Assembly (NCBI RefSeq): GCF_013204845.1
Contig: NZ_JABMKY010000013.1
Span: forward strand, 124,001-188,000
Length of the DNA: 64,000 nucleotides
From: Paenibacillus qinlingensis
GTDB lineage: Bacteria > Bacillota > Bacilli > Paenibacillales > NBRC-103111
Direction: 5' to 3'
Below are positions 36,801-43,629 of this stretch, piece by piece. The translations under genes and the position numbers were made by a program. Numbering within the stretch: position 1 is the stretch's first letter; each line of letters opens with the position of its first letter. The notes under the pieces were generated by a model. That model saw only the letters and a list, made by a program, of their open reading frames with translations. It searched no databases and was not told the origin of the DNA.

Positions 36801-36958
36801 ATATGAATATTCCTGCATGGGCGAAAGCAAGTGTCGCTTACGTGAAACAAACAGGTGTAATGCAAGGAAAAGGCGATGACCAATTTGCCCCTCAAGACTA
36901 TGCAACAAGAGCTGAGGCCGTAACGGTACTGTTGAAAATGTTAGCGAATAGCGAATAA
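30842..36958 (+). CDS. Giant SLH-anchored surface protein: propeller, Flg_new, twelve Ig-like repeats
   Basis: Exported cell-wall protein of 2038 residues with a signal peptide ending near HSARA (residues 1-41). Residues about 45-366 are seven 46-residue repeats (core AGGSFTTAGGNSANRIAKWN), probably a seven-blade propeller. Residues 367-434 form a Listeria-Bacteroides (Flg_new) repeat (YNSNGGSPVSSQ ... GYTFAGWF). Residues 435-519 form an Ig-like module. Residues 520-1695 are twelve tandem 98-residue repeats (ITNITAFDAIGDVAAG ... ITVPVTGWLDTDSYN), resembling Big_4-type Ig domains. A ZU5-like/unknown module follows. Residues about 1860-2038 are three SLH domains (WAEANIKQAISSGIVDGYPE and two more) that bind pyruvylated wall polymer. 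GGGGAG is about 11 nt before the ATG. An adhesin or surface stalk is likely. Confidence 0.92.
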   Translation: MMQRIKHNRNKGVYGMCLKSILVIAIVVQLFGFTGIHSARAGNMWSNLGTGLSSSYVRSIAISGTDLYASGNFTTAGGNPANHIAKWNGSQWSNLGTGLNSFVFAVATSGSDVYAGGIFSTAGGNSANTIAKWNGSNWSSLGTGTNGTVYAIAVSGTDVYVAGSFTTAGGITANNIAKWDGTRWSSLSTGFSNAVYALAVSGSNVYAAGSFSTAGGTSAVRIAKWNGTSWSNLGTGLNGDAYALTVSGSNVYVGGNFSTAGGSTANRIAKWDGSSWSSLGAGLDNTVSAIAVSGNTVYAGGGFATAGGGSANRIAKWDGSTWSSLGGGLNNPVNAITVSGSTLYAGGSFTTAGGNSANLIAKWGDAATITYNSNGGSPVSSQSVAYGDIATEPTLPPTKAGYTFAGWFSDSGLNIAYDFAASVKADLTLHAKWTVMTATPVITGTVRAGDTSVTGTAAAEASIILSVNGIPATPTTATGGNWIVPGLTLASGDLISVTAQSAGETVSDAATTTVAPAAANITAFDAIGEVAAGTAGTATYANAGEVSVALLASHANVTADGGVITVPVMGWVDTDSYNSAVAGRYTFTATLGSLPANTTNTSGLTATVEVVVAPVITNITVFDAIGDVSAGMVGTVDYANAGEVSAALLASHSTVTAEGGAITVPVTGWLDTDSYNPAVAGNYTFTATLGSLPANTTKTTGLTATVEVVVSPVISNITAFDAIGDVAVGTASAATYANAGEVSTALLASHATVTANGGTIMVPVTAWLDTDGYNSAVAGSYTFTATLGSLPANTTNTDNLTAKVEVVISPVITNITAFDAIGDVAAGMAGAATYANAGEVSAALLASHSTATAEGGAITVPVTGWLDTDSYNPTVAGSYTFTATLGSLPSNKTNTDNLTAKVEVVVSPVITNITVFDVIGDVAAGTAGAATYANAAEVTAALLASHATVTADGSAITVPVTGWMDRDSYNSAVAGSYTFTATLGSLPANTTNSTGLTATVEVVVSPVITNITAFDAIGDVAAGRAGAATYANESEVTAALLASHATVTANGGTITVPVTGWLDTDGYNPSVAGSYTFTATLGSLPANTTNTDNLTAKVEVVMSPVITNITAFDAIGDVAAGTAGAATYANAGEVTAALLASQATVTANGGTITVPVTGWLDTDSYSPAVAGSYTFTATLGSLPSNTTNTGGLTATVEVVVSPVITNISVFDAVGDVAAGTAGSAIYANASEVTAALLASHATVTAEGGAITVPVTAWLDTDSYNSAVAGSYTFTATLGSLPSNITNTGGLTATVEVVVSPVITNIAAFDAIGDISAGAAGTATYANAGEVSVALLASHATVTASGGSIMVPVTGWMDTDSYNSAVAGSYTFTATLGSLPANTTNTSGLTATVEVVMSPVITNITAFDAIGDVAAGRAGAATYANAGEVETSLLASHATVTANGGTITVPVTGWMDKDSYNPAVAGSYTFTATLGSLPANTTNTGGLTVTVEVVVSPVITNITVFDVIGDVAAGAAGAAIYANAGEVASSLLASHATVTANGSTITVPVTAWLVTDSYNPAVAGSYTFTATLGSLPANTTNTGGLTATVEVVVAPVITNITAFDGIGEIAAGTAGVATYANAGEVATALLANRTTVTANGGTITVLVTAWLNTDNYNPSVAGSYTFTAALGSLPANTTNTHNLTATVEVVVATPPLSQTGGGEGSGNTATPIIDNTVTSTDGTLTLPVGKRGIVSLEDEVIVSIPTEATDKELRLTIVKVLDTQPLLTNKKVLASPIFEISKNFTENFSKPVTLTFTFDKAKLSSEQTVAVCYFDEVKKEWVEVPGGKINGNHIVVEVNHFTKYGVFIVEEVAMVPTNPTINISDIAGHWAEANIKQAISSGIVDGYPEGRFAPDQTVTREEFAVMLMNTLKMQGEGATLTFKDAAMIRSWAQQAVAHAVQSGIIQGYEDGTFRPDVEIIRTEMAMMIAKAMGEQSLAESMTTGFTDDMNIPAWAKASVAYVKQTGVMQGKGDDQFAPQDYATRAEAVTVLLKMLANSE
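30974..31939 (+). repeat. Seven 138-bp tandem repeats (propeller blades)
   Basis: Seven in-frame units of 46 codons each, every unit beginning with a Trp-Ser pair and ending with AKWNG or AKWDG. They are diverged in DNA but constant in length. Confidence 0.88.
32399..35926 (+). repeat. Twelve 294-bp tandem repeats (98-residue Ig-like units)
   Basis: Units begin at 32399 and every 294 bp after that (checked at 32693, 32987, 33281, 34163 and 35633) with no indel. DNA identity between units is high, with stretches such as TATACATTYACGGCAACGTT conserved, so recent duplication or homogenisation is likely. Confidence 0.93.
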
Positions 36959-36999
36959 GAGTAAGTAAGATGCCGAATTTGACATAGCTTGAAAATATG

Positions 37000-37034
37000 A
37001 AACCGATGCTCTTTGAGGAGCATCGGTTTTGTTA
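37000..37034 (+). terminator. Intrinsic terminator after the giant surface-protein gene
   Basis: AACCGATGCTC pairs with GAGCATCGGTT around TTTGAG, and TTTGTT follows. It is of the recurring CCGATG/CATCGG type. Confidence 0.88.
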
Positions 37035-37204
37035 TGCTTCGTCTTATTATATTTTATTTAATTTTATTTTATTGGACTTTTTTCACACGAAGTCATAATC
37101 GTTTTACCTGTTCGTATTACCAAAATATGACTAACATATGACTATGCTCACCTGTTTTTATCAAGTTGAAAAGCTATAATAAATCCTGATCGAGAAAACA
37201 TAGA

Positions 37205-37235
37205 ATTGTCAATTTTAGTATATTTATTGTCAATT
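37205..37235. promoter_or_regulatory. Direct repeat ATTGTCAATT x2, 21-bp period
   Basis: Two perfect 10-bp copies on the same face of the helix, about 75-100 bp upstream of the RND gene start. The geometry fits paired binding of an AraC-type or OmpR-type activator. Confidence 0.45.
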
Positions 37236-37307
37236 AATCCCAAGTATGATGAAAGAGTGAGTAGTAAGAATGTAAGGACTAAAGCTGGTGATAGGGGAGA
37301 AGTGAGA

Positions 37308-40300
37308 ATGTCCAAGTTAACTGAGTTTTCAATGAAAAATGTGGCAGCGATTTTCATCGTCATGCTGCTGTTGGTTGTAGGAGGAACCTATTCTACTACC
37401 ACATTAAAGGTAGAAAGTATGCCTGACATTACATTTCCGGTTGTCATTATTAGCACGACTTACGTAGCACCTCCGAAGGATGTTCTTGATGAAATTACGA
37501 AGCCATTAGAGAAGGCCGTTGCCGGGTTGGATGGACTCAAAACCCTAAGCTCTGGATCACAAGACAATTACTCACAGATTATCTTGGAATTAGACCAAGA
37601 TAAGAAACCAGAAGATGTTAAGAAAGATGTGGAGAGCTTGATTTCGAATGTTAAGCTGCCACAAGGCTCTGAGAAGCCTAAAGTGTTAACAGCTGGTTTT
37701 GCTTCAGATCCTGTCTATTATTTGGCGGTTTACGGTGAGGCAGGGATGAATCAAACTGAGCTGGATAAAGCCTACAAAGATACAATTCTTCCGGGTTTTA
37801 ATGGGCTCAAGGGAATCGACCATGTAGACTCTGTAGGTAATCAGGATGCTGTTCTTACTATTAAGCTTGATGCGCCTGCGATAAACAATTATGGTTTAAC
37901 ACCATCTGATGTTTCAAGCTTGATTAAAGCCTCATTGGTATCTAGCCCGGCAGGTACGGTAGATTTCAATGGAAACACGCAAATGGTTCGAGTCAAAGGT
38001 GAAATGGATACGATTTATAACTTGGATAATTTGAAAATCACAACAAGTACAGGCGACACATTGCTTCTCAAACAAATTGCCAAAGTTGAAGCAATCAGCG
38101 AGTCCAAGTTCATTGCAAGATTAGATGATCTGCCAGCCATCGGCGTATTGCTGTACAAAACGAAGGCCGCGAACGCTGTTGAATTTGCAGATAGTGCTGA
38201 TAAGTTGATGACAGACTGGGGCCAAACGCTGCCAGGCGTGAAATTCCACAAAATCTACAATTCGGCCAACGATATTAAAGATTCCATCCACGGAATGGTG
38301 CAAGAAGGTGGTTTAGGTGCCATACTTGCTTCCTTAATGATTTTGCTTTTCCTGCGTAATGCTCGTATGACAATCATTGTACTCGTGTCAATTCCTCTTT
38401 CGATTCTTGTAACCTTATTATTTATGGGCCCGCTAGGCATTTCTTTAAATATCATGACATTAGGTGGAATGGCCATTGCAGTCGGGCGTGTAGTGGACGA
38501 TAGTATCGTCGTTATTGAGAATATTTATAGTCAGCTTCAGAAAGCGCAAGATCGCAATGAATCTGTTATTAAATTAGCAACAAAACAGGTTTCAAGTGCA
38601 ATTACCTCTTCAACCATTACAACAGTTGGTGTATTTGGTCCTATTGGATTCGTAAGTGGGGTTGTTGGTGAAGTATTCCGTCCTTTTGCCATAACACTTG
38701 TTGTAGCTTTAATGTCATCATTACTCGTTGCTTTAACCGTAATTCCGATGCTAGCGAAGATTATGGTGCTTAAAAGCAAGAAACTTACAAGTCACGACGA
38801 GAATCACGTTGGGCCTATGGGAGTGAAATATAAGAAAGCACTTATCTGGTCGTTAAATAACCGTATCAAGACACTATTGCTAGCTGGCGTTGCCCTTGTT
38901 ATCTCGATCATCATTACAGTACCTAATTTAGCTGTGGCTTTTATGCCGGATAGTGAAGCCGTCAAACAAGGTGTTATTGAGATTAAAATGCCGCGAGAAA
39001 CATCCATTGAGATGATGAATGAGATGTCCAAGGAACTTGAAAAAGATTTGAAATTACACACTGACAAAGCAGGCCAACCTGCATTCAAGTACATCGAATC
39101 ACTGGTTGGATATAACCAAAGCAGCGATCGCTATGCGTATCGAGCAATGATGTTCTTCGAGCTAACAGCTGAAACCGATGCGACTGAGGGTGTCAAAACG
39201 TATAAGGAAGACATGTTGAAACTGATGCCAGACGGATCAGATGTGAATATTACACTGTTTACAGGAGGACCTCCTACGGCAACAGGAGCTGACTTCTCAT
39301 ATTCCCTTAAAGGGGATGACCAGCTTTACCTGAAGCAAGCTTCCCAGTTGGTCAAAGATAAAATGAAGGAATTCCCTGAGTTGAATGACATTAAAGACAG
39401 CTTGAGTGATTCCAAAACGGAAGTCGAGATTGTCGTAAATCAAAACAAAGCACGATTGTATGGTCTCTCAAGTGCTCAAATTTTGCAAGCAGTCAACGCC
39501 TGGATATCAGAAGAGAAGTTAGGTGACTTGAAATTTAATAACATCACTTACGCCACGAAAGTGATGTTGAATCCAATGTACAAAAACTCCGTGGATAAAT
39601 TGGGTACTTTCTTAATCAAGACGCCTACTGGCCAAACCATACAGTTAAATGAAGTAGCTCGTGTCGAACAGATTGAGGCACCAAACAGCATTAGTCGCGA
39701 AGATCAAGAACAAATCGTGAGTGTAAGAGCCAAAATTGATGCTACGGATAAAGGCGGCGTCAGCAAGAAAATTACGGAAGAACTGGCTAAGTTAGAACTG
39801 CCTTCTGGCGTCACCCGTGAAGTAAAGGGTGTATCCGACGATATTCAAAAAAGTTTTATGCAAATGTTTATGGCCATTATTGCCTCTATCTTCATTGTGT
39901 ACATCGTCATGGTTATCGCCTTTGGTAACGCCAGGGCACCACTTGCTATTCTGTTTTCACTGCCGCTAGCAGCTATTGGAGGCCTCTTAGGACTACTAAT
40001 AACGGGCGAATCGATCAATGTAACGTCACTCATCGGCTTTCTCATGCTGATCGGTATCGTTGTAACCAATGCGATTGTACTTGTAGACCGCGTGCAGCAG
40101 CTGAGAGAGCAAGATTATTCTATTCGTGACTCACTAATAGAAGCGGGAATTACGAGGTTAAGACCTATTATCATGACGGCAGGAGCAACAATACTTGCGC
40201 TGATGCCTTTAGGACTCGGATTATCCAAAGGAACGATCATTTCCAAAGGTTTGGCCGTTGTAGTTATTGGCGGTCTTACAACTTCTACGCTGCTTACGCT

Positions 40301-40415
40301 CGTAATCGTGCCTATTATGTATGAGATTCTATTTAAGAAAAGAGAAGGCGGCTTCTTCCGTAGAAAACGAAAGTTGACTACCAATCCATCAGAACAAGTA
40401 GCATCTGCACGTTAA
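37308..40415 (+). CDS. RND-family efflux transporter (SwrC/AcrB-like)
   Basis: Proton-driven exporter of 1035 residues in the cytoplasmic membrane, full length for the HAE/AcrB family. Twelve helices are expected: one near residue 10-30, then large extracellular loop, helices 2-6, a second duplicate half with helix 7 near residue 530 and helices 8-12 at the end. The proton-relay Asp pair is in GRVVDDSIVVIEN at about residues 397-398. The second half carries GIVVTNAIVLVDRVQQ. The ATG at 37308 has GGGGAG about 9 nt upstream; the frame runs back to 37206 without support. It is the first gene of an operon with an adaptor (32 nt gap) and a secreted protein. B. subtilis SwrC (surfactin export) is the nearest known type; the substrate here is unknown. 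Confidence 0.93.
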   Translation: MSKLTEFSMKNVAAIFIVMLLLVVGGTYSTTTLKVESMPDITFPVVIISTTYVAPPKDVLDEITKPLEKAVAGLDGLKTLSSGSQDNYSQIILELDQDKKPEDVKKDVESLISNVKLPQGSEKPKVLTAGFASDPVYYLAVYGEAGMNQTELDKAYKDTILPGFNGLKGIDHVDSVGNQDAVLTIKLDAPAINNYGLTPSDVSSLIKASLVSSPAGTVDFNGNTQMVRVKGEMDTIYNLDNLKITTSTGDTLLLKQIAKVEAISESKFIARLDDLPAIGVLLYKTKAANAVEFADSADKLMTDWGQTLPGVKFHKIYNSANDIKDSIHGMVQEGGLGAILASLMILLFLRNARMTIIVLVSIPLSILVTLLFMGPLGISLNIMTLGGMAIAVGRVVDDSIVVIENIYSQLQKAQDRNESVIKLATKQVSSAITSSTITTVGVFGPIGFVSGVVGEVFRPFAITLVVALMSSLLVALTVIPMLAKIMVLKSKKLTSHDENHVGPMGVKYKKALIWSLNNRIKTLLLAGVALVISIIITVPNLAVAFMPDSEAVKQGVIEIKMPRETSIEMMNEMSKELEKDLKLHTDKAGQPAFKYIESLVGYNQSSDRYAYRAMMFFELTAETDATEGVKTYKEDMLKLMPDGSDVNITLFTGGPPTATGADFSYSLKGDDQLYLKQASQLVKDKMKEFPELNDIKDSLSDSKTEVEIVVNQNKARLYGLSSAQILQAVNAWISEEKLGDLKFNNITYATKVMLNPMYKNSVDKLGTFLIKTPTGQTIQLNEVARVEQIEAPNSISREDQEQIVSVRAKIDATDKGGVSKKITEELAKLELPSGVTREVKGVSDDIQKSFMQMFMAIIASIFIVYIVMVIAFGNARAPLAILFSLPLAAIGGLLGLLITGESINVTSLIGFLMLIGIVVTNAIVLVDRVQQLREQDYSIRDSLIEAGITRLRPIIMTAGATILALMPLGLGLSKGTIISKGLAVVVIGGLTTSTLLTLVIVPIMYEILFKKREGGFFRRKRKLTTNPSEQVASAR

Positions 40416-40447
40416 TCATCTATATCGGGGAAAAGGGGAAAATGAAT

Positions 40448-41701
40448 ATGAAACGTCAGCTGTTTATGATCAAACAGAGCACCAAGATATTCGGTGTCCT
40501 CGCGCTAAGCGCGGCGATTGCCGTAGGATGTTCCGCATCACCAGCAGTAAGCCCTGCAGCAACAACTGCTGCCCAGCAAGGGGATAAAGTTGTAAAAACG
40601 GCAAAAATCACGAAGCAAAAGATCGGTGAACCAGTAGAGCAAGTGGGTGATGTCGTATCATCCGTTCAATTAGATATCATCGCCAAGTCTGGTGGTGAAG
40701 TCATTGAAATCCTGAAAAAACGTGGAGATATGGTTGAAAAGGGTGATGTGCTTTTACGATTGGATCCGACAGATGTGCTGATACAAAAGGATTTGAATGC
40801 AGTGAGTATCAAAGGAGCACAGGCTGGACTAATGGAGGCAAAGCAGAAGACTTCGAACGGGATTGAAGATGCCAAAGATGGTGTTTCTAAATTGGAAACC
40901 GCCGTTAGTGATCTAGAGAAAGCCTACAACACGGCTCGTAATGAATATGATCTAGGAACAGCTACCAAATCTCAATTAGAGAAGGCGGAAACGGCGCTTA
41001 ATAATACAAAGAAAGATTTAGCCAGCGCACGTAGATCACTAAAGACATTACAAGAGACGAATTCGTTGGCACAAGTGGAGTCCAGTTTGGAATCAGCGCA
41101 AGTAAACGCCAAGAATATCGAGAGGTCCCTCAGCAATCTTGAAGTAAAAGCACCTGCCTCTGGTAGGCTGACAGATCTTAATGTTACAGTCGGTCAGACC
41201 CTAGCGCCAGGTGGTCGCGTAGGGGAAGTTCAGCAGACAAACCCAGTTAAAATCAAATCTCAACTTAGCGAAGAGTCAGCTAATCTTGTAAGAGGTAAGA
41301 GTGAATTGACTTTCTACATTCCTGGCGTAACGACGAAAGCCGGAGCCAAAGTAACCTATTTATCGGATGTTATTAATGGACAATCCAAAGCTTATGATTT
41401 GGAATTGGAAGTTCCGAACCCGGATGGCAAGCTGAAACCAGGATCTAAGGCACAAGTGGAACTAACCAAAGATGATGAACAAAACGTGCCTGTCATTCCA
41501 AGCCTTAGCATTGTTCGCGAAGGTGGTAATAACTTTGTATATGTCGTAAGTGGCGATAAGGTACAGAAGCGTAAACTTGAACTTGGTCGATTGAATGAGA
41601 CGAATCAGGAAGTTATTTCTGGGGTCAAAGAAGGAGAGCTTCTGGTCATTTCCGGACAACATCAACTGAAAGATCAAGACACGGTCAAAGTGAGCAACTA
41701 A
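40448..41701 (+). CDS. Membrane-fusion (HlyD-type) adaptor lipoprotein of the RND system
   Basis: Extracytoplasmic adaptor of about 417 residues. The signal ends in a lipobox-like AVGCS, so it is probably lipid-anchored. Then come a lipoyl-type beta strand region (QLDIIAKSGGEVIEILKKRG), a long alpha-helical hairpin of about residues 120-220 with coiled-coil character (KDGVSKLETAVSDLEKAYNT, KSQLEKAETALNNTKKDLAS), the second lipoyl half (VKAPASGRLTDLNVTVGQT) and beta-barrel/membrane-proximal domains. GGGG is 9 nt before the ATG at 40448 and only 3 nt before the in-frame ATG at 40442, so the later one is preferred. It should link the RND pump to an outer partner, perhaps the next gene product. 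Confidence 0.9.
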   Translation: MKRQLFMIKQSTKIFGVLALSAAIAVGCSASPAVSPAATTAAQQGDKVVKTAKITKQKIGEPVEQVGDVVSSVQLDIIAKSGGEVIEILKKRGDMVEKGDVLLRLDPTDVLIQKDLNAVSIKGAQAGLMEAKQKTSNGIEDAKDGVSKLETAVSDLEKAYNTARNEYDLGTATKSQLEKAETALNNTKKDLASARRSLKTLQETNSLAQVESSLESAQVNAKNIERSLSNLEVKAPASGRLTDLNVTVGQTLAPGGRVGEVQQTNPVKIKSQLSEESANLVRGKSELTFYIPGVTTKAGAKVTYLSDVINGQSKAYDLELEVPNPDGKLKPGSKAQVELTKDDEQNVPVIPSLSIVREGGNNFVYVVSGDKVQKRKLELGRLNETNQEVISGVKEGELLVISGQHQLKDQDTVKVSN

Positions 41702-41728
41702 CCTAATTTTTTGAAGGAGGAGAAATAA

Positions 41729-43480
41729 GTGAATATGAAGATGAAAAGATCTCTGGCTACTCTCGTTCTATCAGCTGTACTTTTATCTGCGGCATCTTTG
41801 CCTGCTTGGGCTGCAGATGGTCAGAACTTGGAAGCACTAACTGCCACAAGTACCAATGTTAGCTACGCGCTTTCAAATAAAATTGAAATTGAAATCAAAA
41901 GTATGCTAAATGAGCACGAATCGGATCGGGCGAAGTTAGGCACAGTCATTCGAATGAGAAATACAAGTGATAAAATTACGCGTGTACCTGACTTTGAGCT
42001 GCGGGTTATGATGGCAGATGGTATCGAATATACCCTGCAGCCTAGTGCCAAAAATCCGAAATCTATTCAGCCCAAGAGTCAGTTGGAGCTCAGCTACTTG
42101 TCGATAGTTGATCGCAGTGACGATGTTGATCTAACGAGCCTCAACTTTATAGATGTGAATATGGACGTGTATCCGAAGGAAGAAACAACACTGCTTACTA
42201 TCCCTGTTGCTGCTGGTATGGTATGGAACGGCAGTGACAGTACAATAATAAATTCATCCGCGATTCTAAAATGGGGAGAAGCATTTACTTTACCTTCTTT
42301 GCGCTCGCCACTTGGCTTCATTCCTGTAGACATTCATAAAGAAATTACAGTCAAAGGCGTTTCTACGGTTGTTCAAATTCAAGTTGTAAATCCAACGAAA
42401 GAGCGTCAGACAGTACCTAATTTTGGAATCGATGGAAAGTCAGAAAGCAAGGTTTATTCCGGTAGTCGTGCCGAATCTGCGGTTACGCTTGATCCAGGTG
42501 AGAAGAAATATATCCATATCGTCATTCCAACAGACTTGGATACGGAATTCACCAGCTTGAATGTGGCGACACCGGAGAGTTTTGCCGTTGCGACGGGTGA
42601 TGGTAAGTTCCTTGAAGATACTTATCGGGTAGGTCGTGTCAATATTCTTCTCCCAACAGGAGCTGCGACGCAGGGAGTCATCCCTGCCCCGGAATATACG
42701 TTAGGTACGCCAGTTAGACTAGATTCAACGAATAAATTCGTTCCGTCCAATGTCGATGTTTCTTTGGTTGAATTACACGTAACAAGTAATGAAGACGATG
42801 GATTCAATACCGCAGTAGCCAAGTTTAAATTGACGAACAACAGTGATCGTCCGATCCCAATTCCGGCGATTCAAACGGAGCTTGTTAGTATAGACGGTTA
42901 TGCTTACGGGGGAAGAAGGCAAGAAGCTACAGCACTAAGTGTTGTTCCTAATGCTTCCTATGTGGTTAGCTATTCCTATGCACTTCCTGCTTCTGAGACG
43001 GGGGAAGGTTTGAAAATGAATCTCTACAGCCAACAATTCAATGGAGGATTATCGTATAAATCACTTCTTGCCACGGCAAAGGTACCTGTTCAGAAGAATG
43101 ATGCGACGAGTAAAATACTAAACGTGTTCCCCTATGAAATTACGATCAAAGATTGGACGATTTCAGCTATTTACCAAGCCAATATGAGCTATGATTATAA
43201 GCTAAAGCTTGATTTGAGCATAAAGCCAGATAAGAAGGTTACGGTTGATAAGTTTAACAGTAAGCTCTCATTCGAATTATTCGATAATGTCGGAAATCCA
43301 GTTGGAAAAGCCGTTGAATCCTTATCAGGTGAAGGCCGTTTGTACAATGGCACCAACACAATAGATTTAAATGCGAGATCCAATCAACTTGATTTCCCGA
43401 TTCAGGTCAAAGTATTTGAGATTTTCACGAATGAATATGGTGAATCCGTAAAGCGGCTGTTGACCACTTTCAAACAATAG
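41729..43480 (+). CDS. Secreted multi-module protein of unknown function, RND operon
   Basis: A 583-residue exported protein with a clean signal peptide (basic MNMKMKRS, hydrophobic core, AWA-A cleavage near residue 28). I do not recognise the family. The mature part seems built of four diverged beta-sandwich-like modules of about 130-150 residues, each with a pattern of strand, N-x-S/T, P-F or P-N-F and a later Pro-Gly turn: VIRMRNTSDKITRVPDFEL, VVNPTKERQTVPNFGI, FKLTNNSDRPIPIPAIQ and a last one in the 480-583 region. There is no anchor. AAGGAGG is 8 nt before the GTG start. It is the third gene of the RND operon, 27 nt after the adaptor, with a terminator behind it. An extracytoplasmic partner of the pump is inferred from position. 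Confidence 0.8.
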   Translation: MNMKMKRSLATLVLSAVLLSAASLPAWAADGQNLEALTATSTNVSYALSNKIEIEIKSMLNEHESDRAKLGTVIRMRNTSDKITRVPDFELRVMMADGIEYTLQPSAKNPKSIQPKSQLELSYLSIVDRSDDVDLTSLNFIDVNMDVYPKEETTLLTIPVAAGMVWNGSDSTIINSSAILKWGEAFTLPSLRSPLGFIPVDIHKEITVKGVSTVVQIQVVNPTKERQTVPNFGIDGKSESKVYSGSRAESAVTLDPGEKKYIHIVIPTDLDTEFTSLNVATPESFAVATGDGKFLEDTYRVGRVNILLPTGAATQGVIPAPEYTLGTPVRLDSTNKFVPSNVDVSLVELHVTSNEDDGFNTAVAKFKLTNNSDRPIPIPAIQTELVSIDGYAYGGRRQEATALSVVPNASYVVSYSYALPASETGEGLKMNLYSQQFNGGLSYKSLLATAKVPVQKNDATSKILNVFPYEITIKDWTISAIYQANMSYDYKLKLDLSIKPDKKVTVDKFNSKLSFELFDNVGNPVGKAVESLSGEGRLYNGTNTIDLNARSNQLDFPIQVKVFEIFTNEYGESVKRLLTTFKQ

Positions 43481-43492
43481 TTAGATGGATAA

Positions 43493-43530
43493 GACCGATG
43501 TCTCCTTAACTTGGGAACATCGGTTTTGTT
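43493..43530 (+). terminator. Intrinsic terminator after the RND operon
   Basis: ACCGATGT pairs with ACATCGGT, with a partly paired interior, and TTTTGTTTTGTTTT follows. It is of the recurring CCGATG/CATCGG type. Confidence 0.85.
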
Positions 43531-43577
43531 TTGTTTTGGCTCTGTAACTAAAAAATTAGCGGGAATGCGATTAATGT

Positions 43578-43586
43578 TGTTATAAT
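43578..43586 (+). promoter_or_regulatory. Extended -10 promoter of the third two-component system
   Basis: TGTTATAAT is a perfect extended -10 element (TGnTATAAT) about 45 nt before the kinase start. There is no good -35, as usual for extended -10 promoters. Confidence 0.6.
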
Positions 43587-43629
43587 ATCGTTTAAGGCTC
43601 GGTCACTTATGAATAAAGGGGTAAATGAG

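Larger units (their letters stand above)
36959..37307. other. 349-bp intergenic region before the RND operon
   Basis: Holds the terminator at 37000-37034, an AT-rich stretch, and two exact copies of ATTGTCAATT at 37205-37214 and 37226-37235 (21 bp apart). A TATGAT is at 37245-37250. No gene is seen; the RND frame extends back to a TTG at 37206, but that is not the likely start. Confidence 0.5.
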
